Below are positions 1 to 5,193 of a stretch of DNA of 6,125 nucleotides, piece by piece. The position numbers and the translations under genes are program-made. Under the pieces are notes generated by a model. That model did not search any database and was not told where the DNA came from. It was given only the letters and a program-made list of their open reading frames with translations. The stretch is from JBFXDI01 sp050181295 (GTDB lineage: Bacteria > Pseudomonadota > Alphaproteobacteria > Rhizobiales > Aestuariivirgaceae), in the NCBI GenBank assembly GCA_050181295.1, contig JBFXDI010000190.1, positions 1 to 6,125 of the forward strand, given 5' to 3'. The first letter of the stretch is position 1, and every line of letters begins with the position of its first letter.

Positions 1-117
1 TTCTCCCGCCTGCAGGTCGAGGAGCTTCAGCCGATAGGGCTCGCCAACCTCCTCGAGCATCCAGTGGGCGATCGAGGAGCGCGAAGGACCGGCGTGGTAG
101 AGTGTCAGGTCGGGCAT
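1..117 (-). CDS. Glutathione S-transferase family protein, N-terminal fragment (runs off the window)
   Basis: Only the first 39 residues are visible; the gene continues past the left edge. The product begins MPDLTLYHAGPSRSS and continues with HWMLEEVGEPYRL. This is the beta-alpha-beta start of the thioredoxin-like GST N-terminal domain: a short strand (LTLYHA), an S-R-S helix start where the catalytic/glutathione-contacting Ser or Tyr usually lies, then a helix ending in 'LEEVGEPYRLKLLDL', the typical GST second strand. Family members conjugate or otherwise use glutathione in the cytosol; the substrate cannot be guessed from this piece. The start is well supported by a strong Shine-Dalgarno (AAGGAGGA, positions 121-128) 3 nt before the ATG. 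It lies about 60 nt downstream of the EEP gene in the same direction and could share its transcript. Family call is fairly sure, subclass unknown. Confidence 0.85.
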   Translation of the reverse strand, partial: MPDLTLYHAGPSRSSIAHWMLEEVGEPYRLKLLDLQAGE

Positions 118-176
118 TGCTCCTCCTTTCGGTCGCACGCCAGAATGAAACGGCGGCGTGCCCGGATTGTTGCATC

Positions 177-1211
177 CTATCGCGGAGCTTCAACAGCCCC
201 GACGGAGGTTCGGCCGGGCGGCGTCACGGCGAGGCGGACATCGGCGATCACGGGATAATGGTCGGAGCCGGCATTGTTGCCGATGCGGGGCCATCCGACG
301 GCCTCAAGGTCGTCCGACAGGAAGATGTGGTCGATGGCGACCTGCGGAAACGGGCCGAAGTTCGCAGGCCAGCTCGGGAGCCATGTGATGCGCCGGAGCC
401 CGGACTTCTCGGTGAAGGTCTGCAGCATGCGGGAGAAGGGCGTGGCGTTGAAATCGCCCATGAAGATGCGGGAGCCGCCCATCTCGGAGGCCTGGCTCGC
501 GAGCTTCTCGATCTGGGTCCGCTGCGGCCCGATATCGGGTGGGCGCAAGGTATGCATGCCGACGACGACGAGGCCACCGAGTTCTGGCCCGAAATGGGCG
601 AGAATCTGGGGCGGGCTGCGCCAGTGGGTGCTCGCGGCGGGATCCTGGAACGGGAACTTGGAGAAGAGCGCCATGAAGCAGTGGCGCTGTTCCATGCAGT
701 CGGCCTGATAGGGATATCGGTCCGCAAGGGACTCGTGGAGGCTGTTCTTCTCGAGCCTGTACTCCACCAGCGTCACGATGTCCGGATCGTTGCGCTCGAT
801 CTCCCGCAGGATGGCGCGCCAGTCGGAGTTCTGGACCCAGGTGTTGAAGCTCATGACCCGTATGACGCGACTGTCCTTGGCCGTGGGCGGGGACCACTTC
901 TCCACGAGCTTCACGGCGAACGGCGCGGCGGGGATTACCCCGAGGCCGAGCACGAGCGCCAGGCCGGCGGCGAGCAGCTTTCGGCGCGGCAGGAGGAGGC
1001 CGAGCAGAGAGGCCGTCGCGACGACGGCGAAATGGGGAACGAAATGGTTGAAGGCGTCCGCTGGCCACCAGATCCAGGCGAGGCGTCCGGCTGTCAGTCC
1101 GGCAAGGCCGAGGACCAGCCCGCTCCACAAGATCCAGCGCGCTCCCCGCGACGCCGGGGCGGGGGCCGTGGCCGACGCTTCCTCAAGGGACCGTTGTGGC
1201 CGTTCAAGCAT
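177..1211 (-). CDS. Membrane-anchored endonuclease/exonuclease/phosphatase (EEP) family protein
   Basis: A 344-residue protein with an N-terminal membrane region and a C-terminal EEP (DNase I-like) metallohydrolase domain. Hydrophobic segments lie at about residues 26-48, 57-75 and 80-100, suggesting two or three membrane spans. The catalytic domain then starts with MSFNTW (Asn123), followed by the metal-ligand Glu150 in VTLVEY, His220 in VGMHT, MGDFNATP (Asp252/Asn254), IDHIFLS (Asp294-His295) and the closing GSDHYPV motif (Asp317-His318). All the usual EEP catalytic positions are therefore present and the enzyme should be active as a divalent-metal phosphodiesterase or phosphatase. Substrates in this superfamily range from DNA to phospholipids and inositol phosphates, so the true substrate is unknown. 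The start at 1211 is preceded by a GAGGTGGGG purine stretch about 12 nt upstream, which is a little far. A TAG stop lies at 177-179. Topology (cytoplasmic versus periplasmic catalytic domain) is inferred, not shown. Confidence 0.9.
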   Translation of the reverse strand: MLERPQRSLEEASATAPAPASRGARWILWSGLVLGLAGLTAGRLAWIWWPADAFNHFVPHFAVVATASLLGLLLPRRKLLAAGLALVLGLGVIPAAPFAVKLVEKWSPPTAKDSRVIRVMSFNTWVQNSDWRAILREIERNDPDIVTLVEYRLEKNSLHESLADRYPYQADCMEQRHCFMALFSKFPFQDPAASTHWRSPPQILAHFGPELGGLVVVGMHTLRPPDIGPQRTQIEKLASQASEMGGSRIFMGDFNATPFSRMLQTFTEKSGLRRITWLPSWPANFGPFPQVAIDHIFLSDDLEAVGWPRIGNNAGSDHYPVIADVRLAVTPPGRTSVGAVEAPR

Positions 1212-1354
1212 GGTCCGTCAGCTTCCCCACCTCCCCGCGCACGGGAATCAGCCTGGATTCGAGCCGCGATGGGGACTGGGTGCGCCAGAAAGGCAAGACG
1301 AGGCAAGCCCTTTCGGCCGCCTCACTTTTTGCTCGGACGGGAATGTGATGCCGG

Positions 1355-1453
1355 TCAGGCGGCGCGGCGTTCGTGCCTGCCTTCCGAGATTTCCTCGACA
1401 ATTTTCGCGCTGAAGGCCTCCAGATCGTCAGGCTTGCGGGAAGTGATGACATC
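1355..1453 (-). pseudogene. C-terminal remnant of a DJ-1/PfpI-family (type 1 glutamine amidotransferase-like) gene
   Basis: The last 32 codons of a minus-strand frame ending in TGA at 1355-1357 read DVITSRKPDDLEAFSAKIV, then EEISEG and a basic tail. 'TSRKPDDL-AF' is the C-terminal signature of PfpI/YhbO-type proteins (about 170-190 residues, protease/glyoxalase/deglycase-like, with a nucleophilic Cys near the middle). Nothing upstream in any minus-strand frame resembles the rest of that fold: the open frame extends to an ATG at 1567, but its N-terminal part looks unlike the family. The space where the body should be is occupied by a plus-strand small membrane-protein gene and the Cys-rich gene. 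I therefore read it as a deletion remnant and not as a 70-residue gene. The nucleophile elbow and catalytic residues are absent. It could instead be a short expressed ORF, but no Shine-Dalgarno is evident. Confidence 0.65.
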
Positions 1454-1550
1454 CCTGCCGGTGCCCTTCAAAAGCGGTATTCGGAGCCCATATGTCTCGA
1501 AGGACAGCGCTCTTGGAGCAGCCGGCGGCTGTCGGGACAGGAGATGTGTC

Positions 1551-1688
1551 ATGCCCATGCAAGCCAACGAGCATCACGATTCCTCCCGCTGGACGGGCGA
1601 AAGCGTGCCTACCGACGTACTGCTGGTGGCGATGATTCTCGCGGCTGGAGCCTTGGGCTTCCTGATCATCGGGCTCCTGGAGCTCTGA
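1551..1688 (+). CDS. Small single-span membrane protein (45 aa)
   Basis: This is the only convincing plus-strand gene. It encodes 45 residues: a hydrophilic N-terminus (MPMQANEHHDSSRWTGESVP) followed by a strongly hydrophobic segment from about residue 24 to 43 (VLLVAMILAAGALGF, then LIIGLL) and the end LEL-stop. It is predicted to be a single-pass inner-membrane protein with the N-terminus probably outside the membrane core. AGGAG at 1539-1543 sits 7 nt before the ATG, which favours this start over the in-frame ATG at 1557 and over the much longer upstream open frame (from 102). That upstream frame is only the antisense of the EEP gene. The stop is 6 nt from the stop of the convergent Cys-rich gene. 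I do not recognise a named family and no function is proposed. Confidence 0.6.
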   Translation: MPMQANEHHDSSRWTGESVPTDVLLVAMILAAGALGFLIIGLLEL

Positions 1689-1694
1689 GAGCCG

Positions 1695-1931
1695 TCAGGC
1701 CGCCCGGTCCTTCATTCCCTTGACGCCCTCGTGCTCGGCGCAGTGGGCGCAGCAATAGATCTTGCCGCCCGCCTCGACCCCGTGGCCGATGACGCGGCAA
1801 TCGCAATGGGCGCAGCGTGGTGCCATGGCATGGATGGCGCATTCGAAGCTGTCGAAGGTCATGGACTTTCCGCCCAGCGTGACCGTGAAGGCCTTGTCGT
1901 AGTCGTTTCCGCAAACATCGCATTTGGCCAT
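1695..1931 (-). CDS. Small Cys-rich, metallothionein-like metal-binding protein (78 aa)
   Basis: A 78-residue cytosolic protein with nine Cys (4, 7, 31, 40, 43, 45, 60, 61, 64) and several His. It opens MAKCDVCGNDYDKAF, a CxxC zinc-ribbon-like knuckle. The middle carries TFDSFECAIHA, and the second half has CAHCDCRVIGHG then YCCAHCA. That half resembles bacterial metallothioneins of the SmtA type, where C-x-C clusters and a terminal YC(C/S)xxCA motif bind zinc. A role in zinc or other thiophilic-metal binding is inferred from this; catalytic activity is not suggested. The start is set by AGGGAG (1938-1943) 6 nt before the ATG. That SD lies in a perfect stem-loop (see 1940-1967), so translation may be controlled. 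The gene is 89 nt downstream of the thioesterase gene and could be either the tail of that operon or separately transcribed. The 'conserved hypothetical' version of this protein seems common in alphaproteobacteria (memory, not checked). Confidence 0.8.
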   Translation of the reverse strand: MAKCDVCGNDYDKAFTVTLGGKSMTFDSFECAIHAMAPRCAHCDCRVIGHGVEAGGKIYCCAHCAEHEGVKGMKDRAA

Positions 1932-1939
1932 GGAACGCT

Positions 1940-1967
1940 CCCTGCTCGAATCGGGGATGGAGCAGGG
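1940..1967 (-). promoter_or_regulatory. Leader stem-loop covering the Shine-Dalgarno of the Cys-rich gene
   Basis: In the minus-strand transcript CCCTGCTC (1967-1960) pairs perfectly with GAGCAGGG (1947-1940), eight base pairs of which six are G-C, around a 12-nt loop. The 3' arm contains most of the AGGGAG Shine-Dalgarno (1938-1943), with the ATG only 8 nt beyond the stem. As drawn, the folded leader would hide the ribosome-binding site. The pairing is seen in the sequence; a switch function (metal, temperature, upstream translation or sRNA) is inference. Confidence 0.45.
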
Positions 1968-2020
1968 GTAACGGTCGAAACAAGTAGGGGTTCCGATGGA
2001 CGACAAGACTGTGGCAAGGC

Positions 2021-2431
2021 TCACGCGCCGAGCTTGCGCTTCACCCGCTCGGCGAAGCGTGTCTCGCTCACCACGACCCGCTGATGCGTGCCGTCGCCGA
2101 TCGGCTCGCGCTCGTCCTGCACCTCGACCTGGAAGGTGATGGTGCGGCCCTCCACGGCCACAACCTCGGCGGTCGCGATGACGCGGAGGCCGACGGGCGT
2201 CGCCGCGAAATGCCGGATATCGAGATGGATGCCGAGGCTCTGGTGGCCCTCGGGCAGAAGATGCTCGGCCGCCTCGAGCGCGGCTGCCTCGATGAGATTG
2301 ATCATCACGGGCGTCGCCAGTACCGCGATGCGGCCCGAGCCCACATGCGGCGCCGTATGCTCGTCCGCCACGACAAGCTCGGTGACACCGCGAAGGCCAG
2401 GGCGGACGGCGGAGAGGTCGGGGGACGGCAC
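2021..2431 (-). CDS. Fluoroacetyl-CoA thioesterase (FlK)-like hotdog thioesterase
   Basis: A 136-residue single-domain hotdog protein of the FlK-like thioesterase family, acting on an acyl-CoA in the cytosol. The family landmarks are in order: EHTAPHVGSGRIAVLATP (residues 24-41), VMINLIEAAAL, and DIRHFAATPVG (71-81). Thr40, Glu48 and His74 line up with the Thr42/Glu50/His76 triad of Streptomyces cattleya FlK with a constant offset of two, so an active enzyme is likely. Most chromosomal homologues are not known to act on fluoroacetyl-CoA; the true acyl group is unknown and detoxification or CoA recycling is only a guess. Start is a GTG at 2431 with AAGGGA about 12 nt upstream, 3 nt after the hicA stop. 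Translational coupling to hicA is likely, making this the third gene of a hicBA transcript. Confidence 0.85.
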   Translation of the reverse strand: MPSPDLSAVRPGLRGVTELVVADEHTAPHVGSGRIAVLATPVMINLIEAAALEAAEHLLPEGHQSLGIHLDIRHFAATPVGLRVIATAEVVAVEGRTITFQVEVQDEREPIGDGTHQRVVVSETRFAERVKRKLGA

Positions 2432-2434
2432 CTG

Positions 2435-2647
2435 TCAAAGATCCCTTGGCGTCAGGCCAGTCCGCTTGGCGACGCGGGCAAGCATGCGGGGACCGATCTC
2501 GTCGTCATCGTGAAATGCAAACACGATATCCGGCCAGTCCGGTCTTTCAAGGACGCGATGCGATCCGGACTGACGTTTCACGCGCCAACCGATTCTCTCC
2601 AGTGCCGCAAGAACTCGCCTAGCCTTGGCGGCGCCGAAGGATGTCAT
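2435..2647 (-). CDS. hicA: HicA-type mRNA interferase toxin
   Basis: A 70-residue protein of the HicA (YcfA-like) family: a small double-stranded-RNA-binding-like fold that cleaves mRNA and halts growth when its antitoxin is lost. The N-terminal helix KARRVLAALERIGWRVKRQ leads into the catalytic GSHRV motif (His29), then ERPDWPDIVFAFHDDDEIGP and the terminal LARVAKRTGLTPRDL helix. All are standard for the family and the catalytic His is intact, so the toxin should be functional. Its ATG overlaps the hicB stop by ATGA (2644-2647), the translational coupling expected of a toxin placed after its antitoxin. The length is normal for HicA. Downstream, a thioesterase gene starts after 3 nt. Confidence 0.93.
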   Translation of the reverse strand: MTSFGAAKARRVLAALERIGWRVKRQSGSHRVLERPDWPDIVFAFHDDDEIGPRMLARVAKRTGLTPRDL

Positions 2648-2850
2648 TCAGCCGCGATCGAGATCGAAAGTGGCATAGGGCGCGCTTCGCCCTGCTCGAT
2701 GCGCTCTGCAAGCACGCGTAGGGCAAGCGTCTCGGCTTTCGCCATGGCGGCGTCTTCCGTCGCCCCGTAGGCGAGCACACCAGGAAGCTCCGGAACTTCC
2801 GCGATCCAGCGTCCGTCCTCTTCCTGTTCGGTTTCGATGGTGAGGTTCAT
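2644..2850 (-). CDS. hicB: HicB-type antitoxin (short form without an evident DNA-binding domain)
   Basis: A 68-residue protein with the degraded RNase H-like HicB fold: MNLTIETEQEEDGRWIAEV, then PELPGVLAYGATEDAAMAKAE and a final helix LALRVLAERIEQGE. 'DGRWIAEVPELPGVLAYG' is the family signature; the domain binds and masks HicA. Many HicB proteins carry an additional C-terminal helix-turn-helix or ribbon-helix-helix for autoregulation. Here the protein ends shortly after the core (PMPLSISIAAE), so DNA binding by HicB itself is not obvious. It is the first gene of the unit, in the antitoxin-first order. The region before the ATG has only a weak ribosome site (GGA about 4 nt upstream). An inverted repeat and possible promoter lie at 2868-2906. 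Confidence 0.92.
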   Translation of the reverse strand: MNLTIETEQEEDGRWIAEVPELPGVLAYGATEDAAMAKAETLALRVLAERIEQGEARPMPLSISIAAE

Positions 2851-2867
2851 TTTCCAGACCCGTGTCA

Positions 2868-2906
2868 GCCGGATCGCACTCTAGCAGTCCGGCCGCTGCA
2901 CGAAAA
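2868..2906 (-). promoter_or_regulatory. Possible hicB promoter with overlapping operator-like inverted repeat
   Basis: Upstream of hicB a perfect 6-bp inverted repeat GCCGGA (2868-2873) / TCCGGC (2888-2893) is separated by 14 nt. It straddles a weak -10-like TAGAGT (minus strand, 2883-2878), which has a poor -35-like TTTTCG (2906-2901) at 17-nt spacing. The -10 lies 27 nt before the ATG. The repeat is visible; its use as a toxin-antitoxin autoregulatory operator is inferred from position, and short GC-rich repeats arise by chance in this DNA. Confidence 0.3.
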
Positions 2907-2951
2907 CCTCGGCCTGCCGGGAGACTAGGCGCACCGAGCGTGATGTTGGCC

Positions 2952-3179
2952 TCAGGCCTCGTTGAGGCCGGCGCCGCGCATGCTGAGGAAGTCGAGCCCC
3001 GCCTTCGTCGCCCTGTACTGCCGCCTGTCGTCGGTGCGCTCTATCAGCCCCTGCTCCAGCAGCACCTCGACGCTCGGCTGACGATAGGGACGGCTCGGAG
3101 GAAGCCCCAGGGCGCTGTCGTTCTCGGTGATCTTGGAGAGCGTGGAGATGTCGTCGTTGCTGAGATCTGGCTCCGGCAT
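2952..3179 (-). CDS. Small winged-helix-like protein (75 aa), unknown role
   Basis: A 75-residue protein whose second half, VEVLLEQGLIERTDDRRQYR then ATKAGLDFL, has the form 'recognition-helix end, GLI, beta-hairpin wing, yraT-aG' seen in MarR/PadR-like winged-helix domains. The N-terminal half (DLSNDDISTLSKI) could supply the first helices. It has no enzyme motif and is shorter than full transcription regulators, so it may be a minimal DNA-binding or protein-interaction module. The ATG is preceded by GGGGGAG about 6-7 nt upstream, a good ribosome site. It lies 81 nt downstream of the FAD oxidoreductase in the same direction and may end that transcript. A 6-bp stem GGCCTC/GAGGCC (2955-2969) falls at its 3' end but has no T-tract. 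Assignment as a real gene is moderately sure; the fold is tentative. Confidence 0.65.
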   Translation of the reverse strand: MPEPDLSNDDISTLSKITENDSALGLPPSRPYRQPSVEVLLEQGLIERTDDRRQYRATKAGLDFLSMRGAGLNEA

Positions 3180-3260
3180 GATCGGCTCCCCCGAGGGTTG
3201 GCAGAGAATATCAACGTGGTGGCGTCGCCGCCGTTCCTTGTTTCCTTCCCATCCGCGACC

Positions 3261-4358
3261 TTAAAGAAGCCCATGGGAGGCGAGGTCCGCGACGACGTCG
3301 TCCGCTATCCAGGTCGCGCAATCGATCTTGCCGGAAAAGACGGTAAGATATCCAGGCTCGTGGAACGTGACAAAGGACGGGCGCGCGTCGGTGTCGTCCC
3401 GGTCCGCGAGCACCATGCGTGGCCCGTGCAGGAAGCCGGTGAGGCGCGCGTCGCCAAGATCCGGCACGAACGCGCGGCAGCTTTCGATCAGCTTTCCGAA
3501 CCACCGTTCCGAATCCAGCGTCGCGAAGGGTGAAGTGGCGGCATCGCGCCAGGCCGAATTCAGCACCGTTCCTTCCTCGCTCGCCACGACCACATGGTCG
3601 ACGTGATAGAGCAGGTGCTGACCGGTCTTGCCGAACGGCAGAAGCGTCATGAAGCCGCCATCGAGGACCGTAATCCCAACCGGCGGACATGCGAGCGCCA
3701 CGATCGCGACAGCGGTGTATTCGAACCGCCGCCTCTCCACCCGGTGGCCGAGCGAGAGGGTGAGCCGGTTGATATCGGCATAGGAGCAGTTGACGATCGC
3801 CCGAAAGCCCTCGTCGCGCCGGCCGGCGAGCGACAGCACGAAACCGTCTCCGCCGCGCCGGATGGCCGTCACCTCATGGCCGAGCCGCAGGTCCACGCGG
3901 GACGAAGAGAGGCGTCCCCGGACGGCCTCGCGCACCAGGCCCGCATCGTAGACCACCTCCTGCGTCAGCACGCCCAGGGATACCCCCTGAACGCGCGGCC
4001 GGAAGGCCGCGGGCTCGACGGGCTCGTACTGCAACCCGTGCCGGCCGCAGAAGGTGAGGAAGTCGGAAGGCGATGTTTTCGAGCCACGCTCGGCGATGAA
4101 GTATGCGTTGGGGAAACCTTGCAGGATGCAGTCCGCGAACGCGCGCCGGAACAGCTCGAAGCCCCGCAGGCACTGCCGCGCCGTCATGTCGTCACGGGGA
4201 TAGTGGAAGCCGAGATGCAGCCGGTTCTGGTTGTTGAAGGAAGCCCCCGACATCAGGTCCGCATTGCGCTCGAACAGCGTCACGGGCACGCCGGCGGACG
4301 CAAGCCGCAGGGCCGCCAAGGCGCCGAAGATACCCCCGCCGATGACCGCGACGGCCAT
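3261..4358 (-). CDS. FAD-dependent oxidoreductase of the DAO (D-amino-acid-oxidase-like) family
   Basis: A 365-residue cytosolic flavoenzyme. It starts MAVAVIGGGIFGALAALRLA, a textbook Rossmann GxGxxG FAD-binding motif (Gly7, 9, 12), with Glu30 (TLFER) placed to hold the FAD ribose. A second conserved block, FNNQNRLHLGFHYPRDD (41-57), matches a DAO subset that I recall next to surface-polysaccharide and sugar-nucleotide genes. VYDAGLVREAV (137-147) and NCSYADIN (190-197) are later FAD-domain landmarks. The C-terminus holds GFLHGPRMVL (308-317) and FSGKIDCATWIADDV (341-355). An in-frame ATG lies at 4364, but GGGGAG ends only 2 nt before it and 8 nt before the ATG at 4358, so 4358 is preferred. 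The open frame to 4427 overlaps the SDR and is not used. It follows the SDR stop by 23 nt and probably works in the same pathway. The substrate is unknown. Confidence 0.85.
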   Translation of the reverse strand: MAVAVIGGGIFGALAALRLASAGVPVTLFERNADLMSGASFNNQNRLHLGFHYPRDDMTARQCLRGFELFRRAFADCILQGFPNAYFIAERGSKTSPSDFLTFCGRHGLQYEPVEPAAFRPRVQGVSLGVLTQEVVYDAGLVREAVRGRLSSSRVDLRLGHEVTAIRRGGDGFVLSLAGRRDEGFRAIVNCSYADINRLTLSLGHRVERRRFEYTAVAIVALACPPVGITVLDGGFMTLLPFGKTGQHLLYHVDHVVVASEEGTVLNSAWRDAATSPFATLDSERWFGKLIESCRAFVPDLGDARLTGFLHGPRMVLADRDDTDARPSFVTFHEPGYLTVFSGKIDCATWIADDVVADLASHGLL

Positions 4359-4381
4359 CCCCATGTCTCCCCGAAGCCGAC

Positions 4382-5059
4382 CTAGCCGCCATCCAGCTCG
4401 ATGATCGGATCGTCCGCATCGGACCAAGACTTGCCGAGCAAATCAACCGTGGTCGCGGCGACCTGCTCGACCGTCATTAGCCGGCCGCTCGAGGACTGCC
4501 GCCGGTGATGCTCGCGCCGCTCAGGCGCCATCGCATGGTACATCGCAGAACCTTCGATCAGCCGGGGAACGAGACAGGCGAACCGGAGCCGGTCGCCGTG
4601 CCAGGCCGCGAGCGAGCGCGTGAAGCCGATCAGGGCGGCCTTCGAGGCGGCATAGACCGGATCGAAGCTCCCCCGCACGCCGGATACCGAGCTCATGAGG
4701 ATGAACCGTCCGTGCTCGGCCATGACCGGCATGAGCAGCCGGACCAGCATCGCCTGCGCGGTGAAATTGACCGCCATCACGCGCTCGATCTCGGTCTCCG
4801 GATAGTCGGCCAGATTTTTTCCGGGCAGCAGGCTTGAAAGAAGGATCGCGGCGTCCGGCCTGCCGAACGTCGCGGTCAGGTCGTCGATGAAGGGTTGGAA
4901 TGTCTCGGACGCTTCCAGGTTCAGCCTGCGGACCTCGAGACTGGGCGCCGGAGCCAGCGGCGTGCGCCAGCAGGTGGCGAGCACCGCGTGTTCGGCCAAG
5001 AGCCGCCGCACGACCTCCCGCCCGACGCTGGACGACGCCCCGACCACGAGCACACGCAT
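4382..5059 (-). CDS. SDR-family NAD(P)-dependent oxidoreductase
   Basis: A 225-residue classical short-chain dehydrogenase. Residues 1-13 give the Rossmann start MRVLVVGASSSVG (GxxxxxG variant). The catalytic residues are Asn98 (AVNF), Ser123/124 in FILMSSVSG, and Tyr136-x3-Lys140 in YAASK. Helix and strand order is normal, and the terminus (DDPIIELDGG) is the usual short SDR tail. Size and motifs predict a soluble NAD(P)H-linked alcohol/ketone or sugar oxidoreductase. The region around Leu42-Glu49 (VRRLNLEA) may decide NADPH versus NADH, but this is unclear. The start is supported by GGAGGA (5063-5068) a few nt before the ATG. It is the first gene of the SDR-FAD oxidoreductase pair. With the DAO partner, a role in making a modified sugar or surface glycan is a reasonable guess only. 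Its upstream side is bounded by the palindromic repeats. Confidence 0.9.
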   Translation of the reverse strand: MRVLVVGASSSVGREVVRRLLAEHAVLATCWRTPLAPAPSLEVRRLNLEASETFQPFIDDLTATFGRPDAAILLSSLLPGKNLADYPETEIERVMAVNFTAQAMLVRLLMPVMAEHGRFILMSSVSGVRGSFDPVYAASKAALIGFTRSLAAWHGDRLRFACLVPRLIEGSAMYHAMAPERREHHRRQSSSGRLMTVEQVAATTVDLLGKSWSDADDPIIELDGG

Positions 5060-5105
5060 CGCTCCTCCAATGTCGTTCGGCCCTTCGCTCAGACCGTTTG
5101 ACCCG

Positions 5106-5148
5106 ATCCTTCGAGGCTCGGCCTTTGGCCTCGCACCTCAGGATGAGG
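5106..5148 (-). repeat. Palindromic intergenic repeat, copy 1
   Basis: A long imperfect palindrome: ATCCT-tc-GAGG ... GGCC-TTT-GGCC ... CCTC-AGGAT, read on the plus strand from 5106 to 5144, with GAGG following. Read on the minus strand it runs CCTCATCCTGAGG at one end to CCTCGAAGG at the other, the same ends as the copy at 5176-5231. It resembles the short repeats scattered between genes in Hyphomicrobiales genomes (memory of the general pattern, not a database match). It lies between the GIY-YIG stop and the SDR gene. Confidence 0.7.
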
Positions 5149-5193
5149 GGGATTTGGGAAAGCCTTTTTACCGATCCTCGTCCTGAGGAGCGA
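5131..5193. repeat. 18-bp imperfect inverted repeat made by the two palindrome copies
   Basis: The inner arms of the two repeat copies, 5131-5148 and 5176-5193, pair over 18 bp with two mismatches around a 27-nt loop that contains the GIY-YIG stop codon (TAA on the minus strand, 5170-5168). A transcript from either strand could fold this hairpin. It may act as a bidirectional terminator or mRNA-end stabiliser between the GIY-YIG gene and the SDR gene. No clear U-tract follows on either side, so intrinsic termination is unproven. Confidence 0.5.

Noticed and set aside
1212..1354. Possible tRNA-like segment (a TTCGA element near 1260 on the plus strand, its reverse complement on the minus strand, and an ACCA end near the EEP start)
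   Set aside because: No T-stem pairing, acceptor stem or anticodon arm could be drawn around it on either strand.
102..1688. 528-residue plus-strand open frame
   Set aside because: It is mostly antisense to the EEP gene in GC-rich DNA and its composition matches no family. Only its last 45 codons, which have their own ribosome site, are kept as a gene.
1695..2438. 247-residue minus-strand open frame that includes the Cys-rich protein
   Set aside because: The upstream 169 residues are an out-of-frame, Arg/Gly/Ala-rich shadow of the thioesterase gene. The real start is the ATG at 1931 with its own SD.
2955..2969. GGCCTC-GTT-GAGGCC hairpin at the end of the 75-residue gene as an intrinsic terminator
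   Set aside because: It is a short stem inside the coding end and no T-tract follows it on the transcribed strand.
3594..4385. 263-residue plus-strand open frame
   Set aside because: Antisense to the FAD oxidoreductase; low-complexity Arg/Glu/Gly-rich translation typical of shadows.
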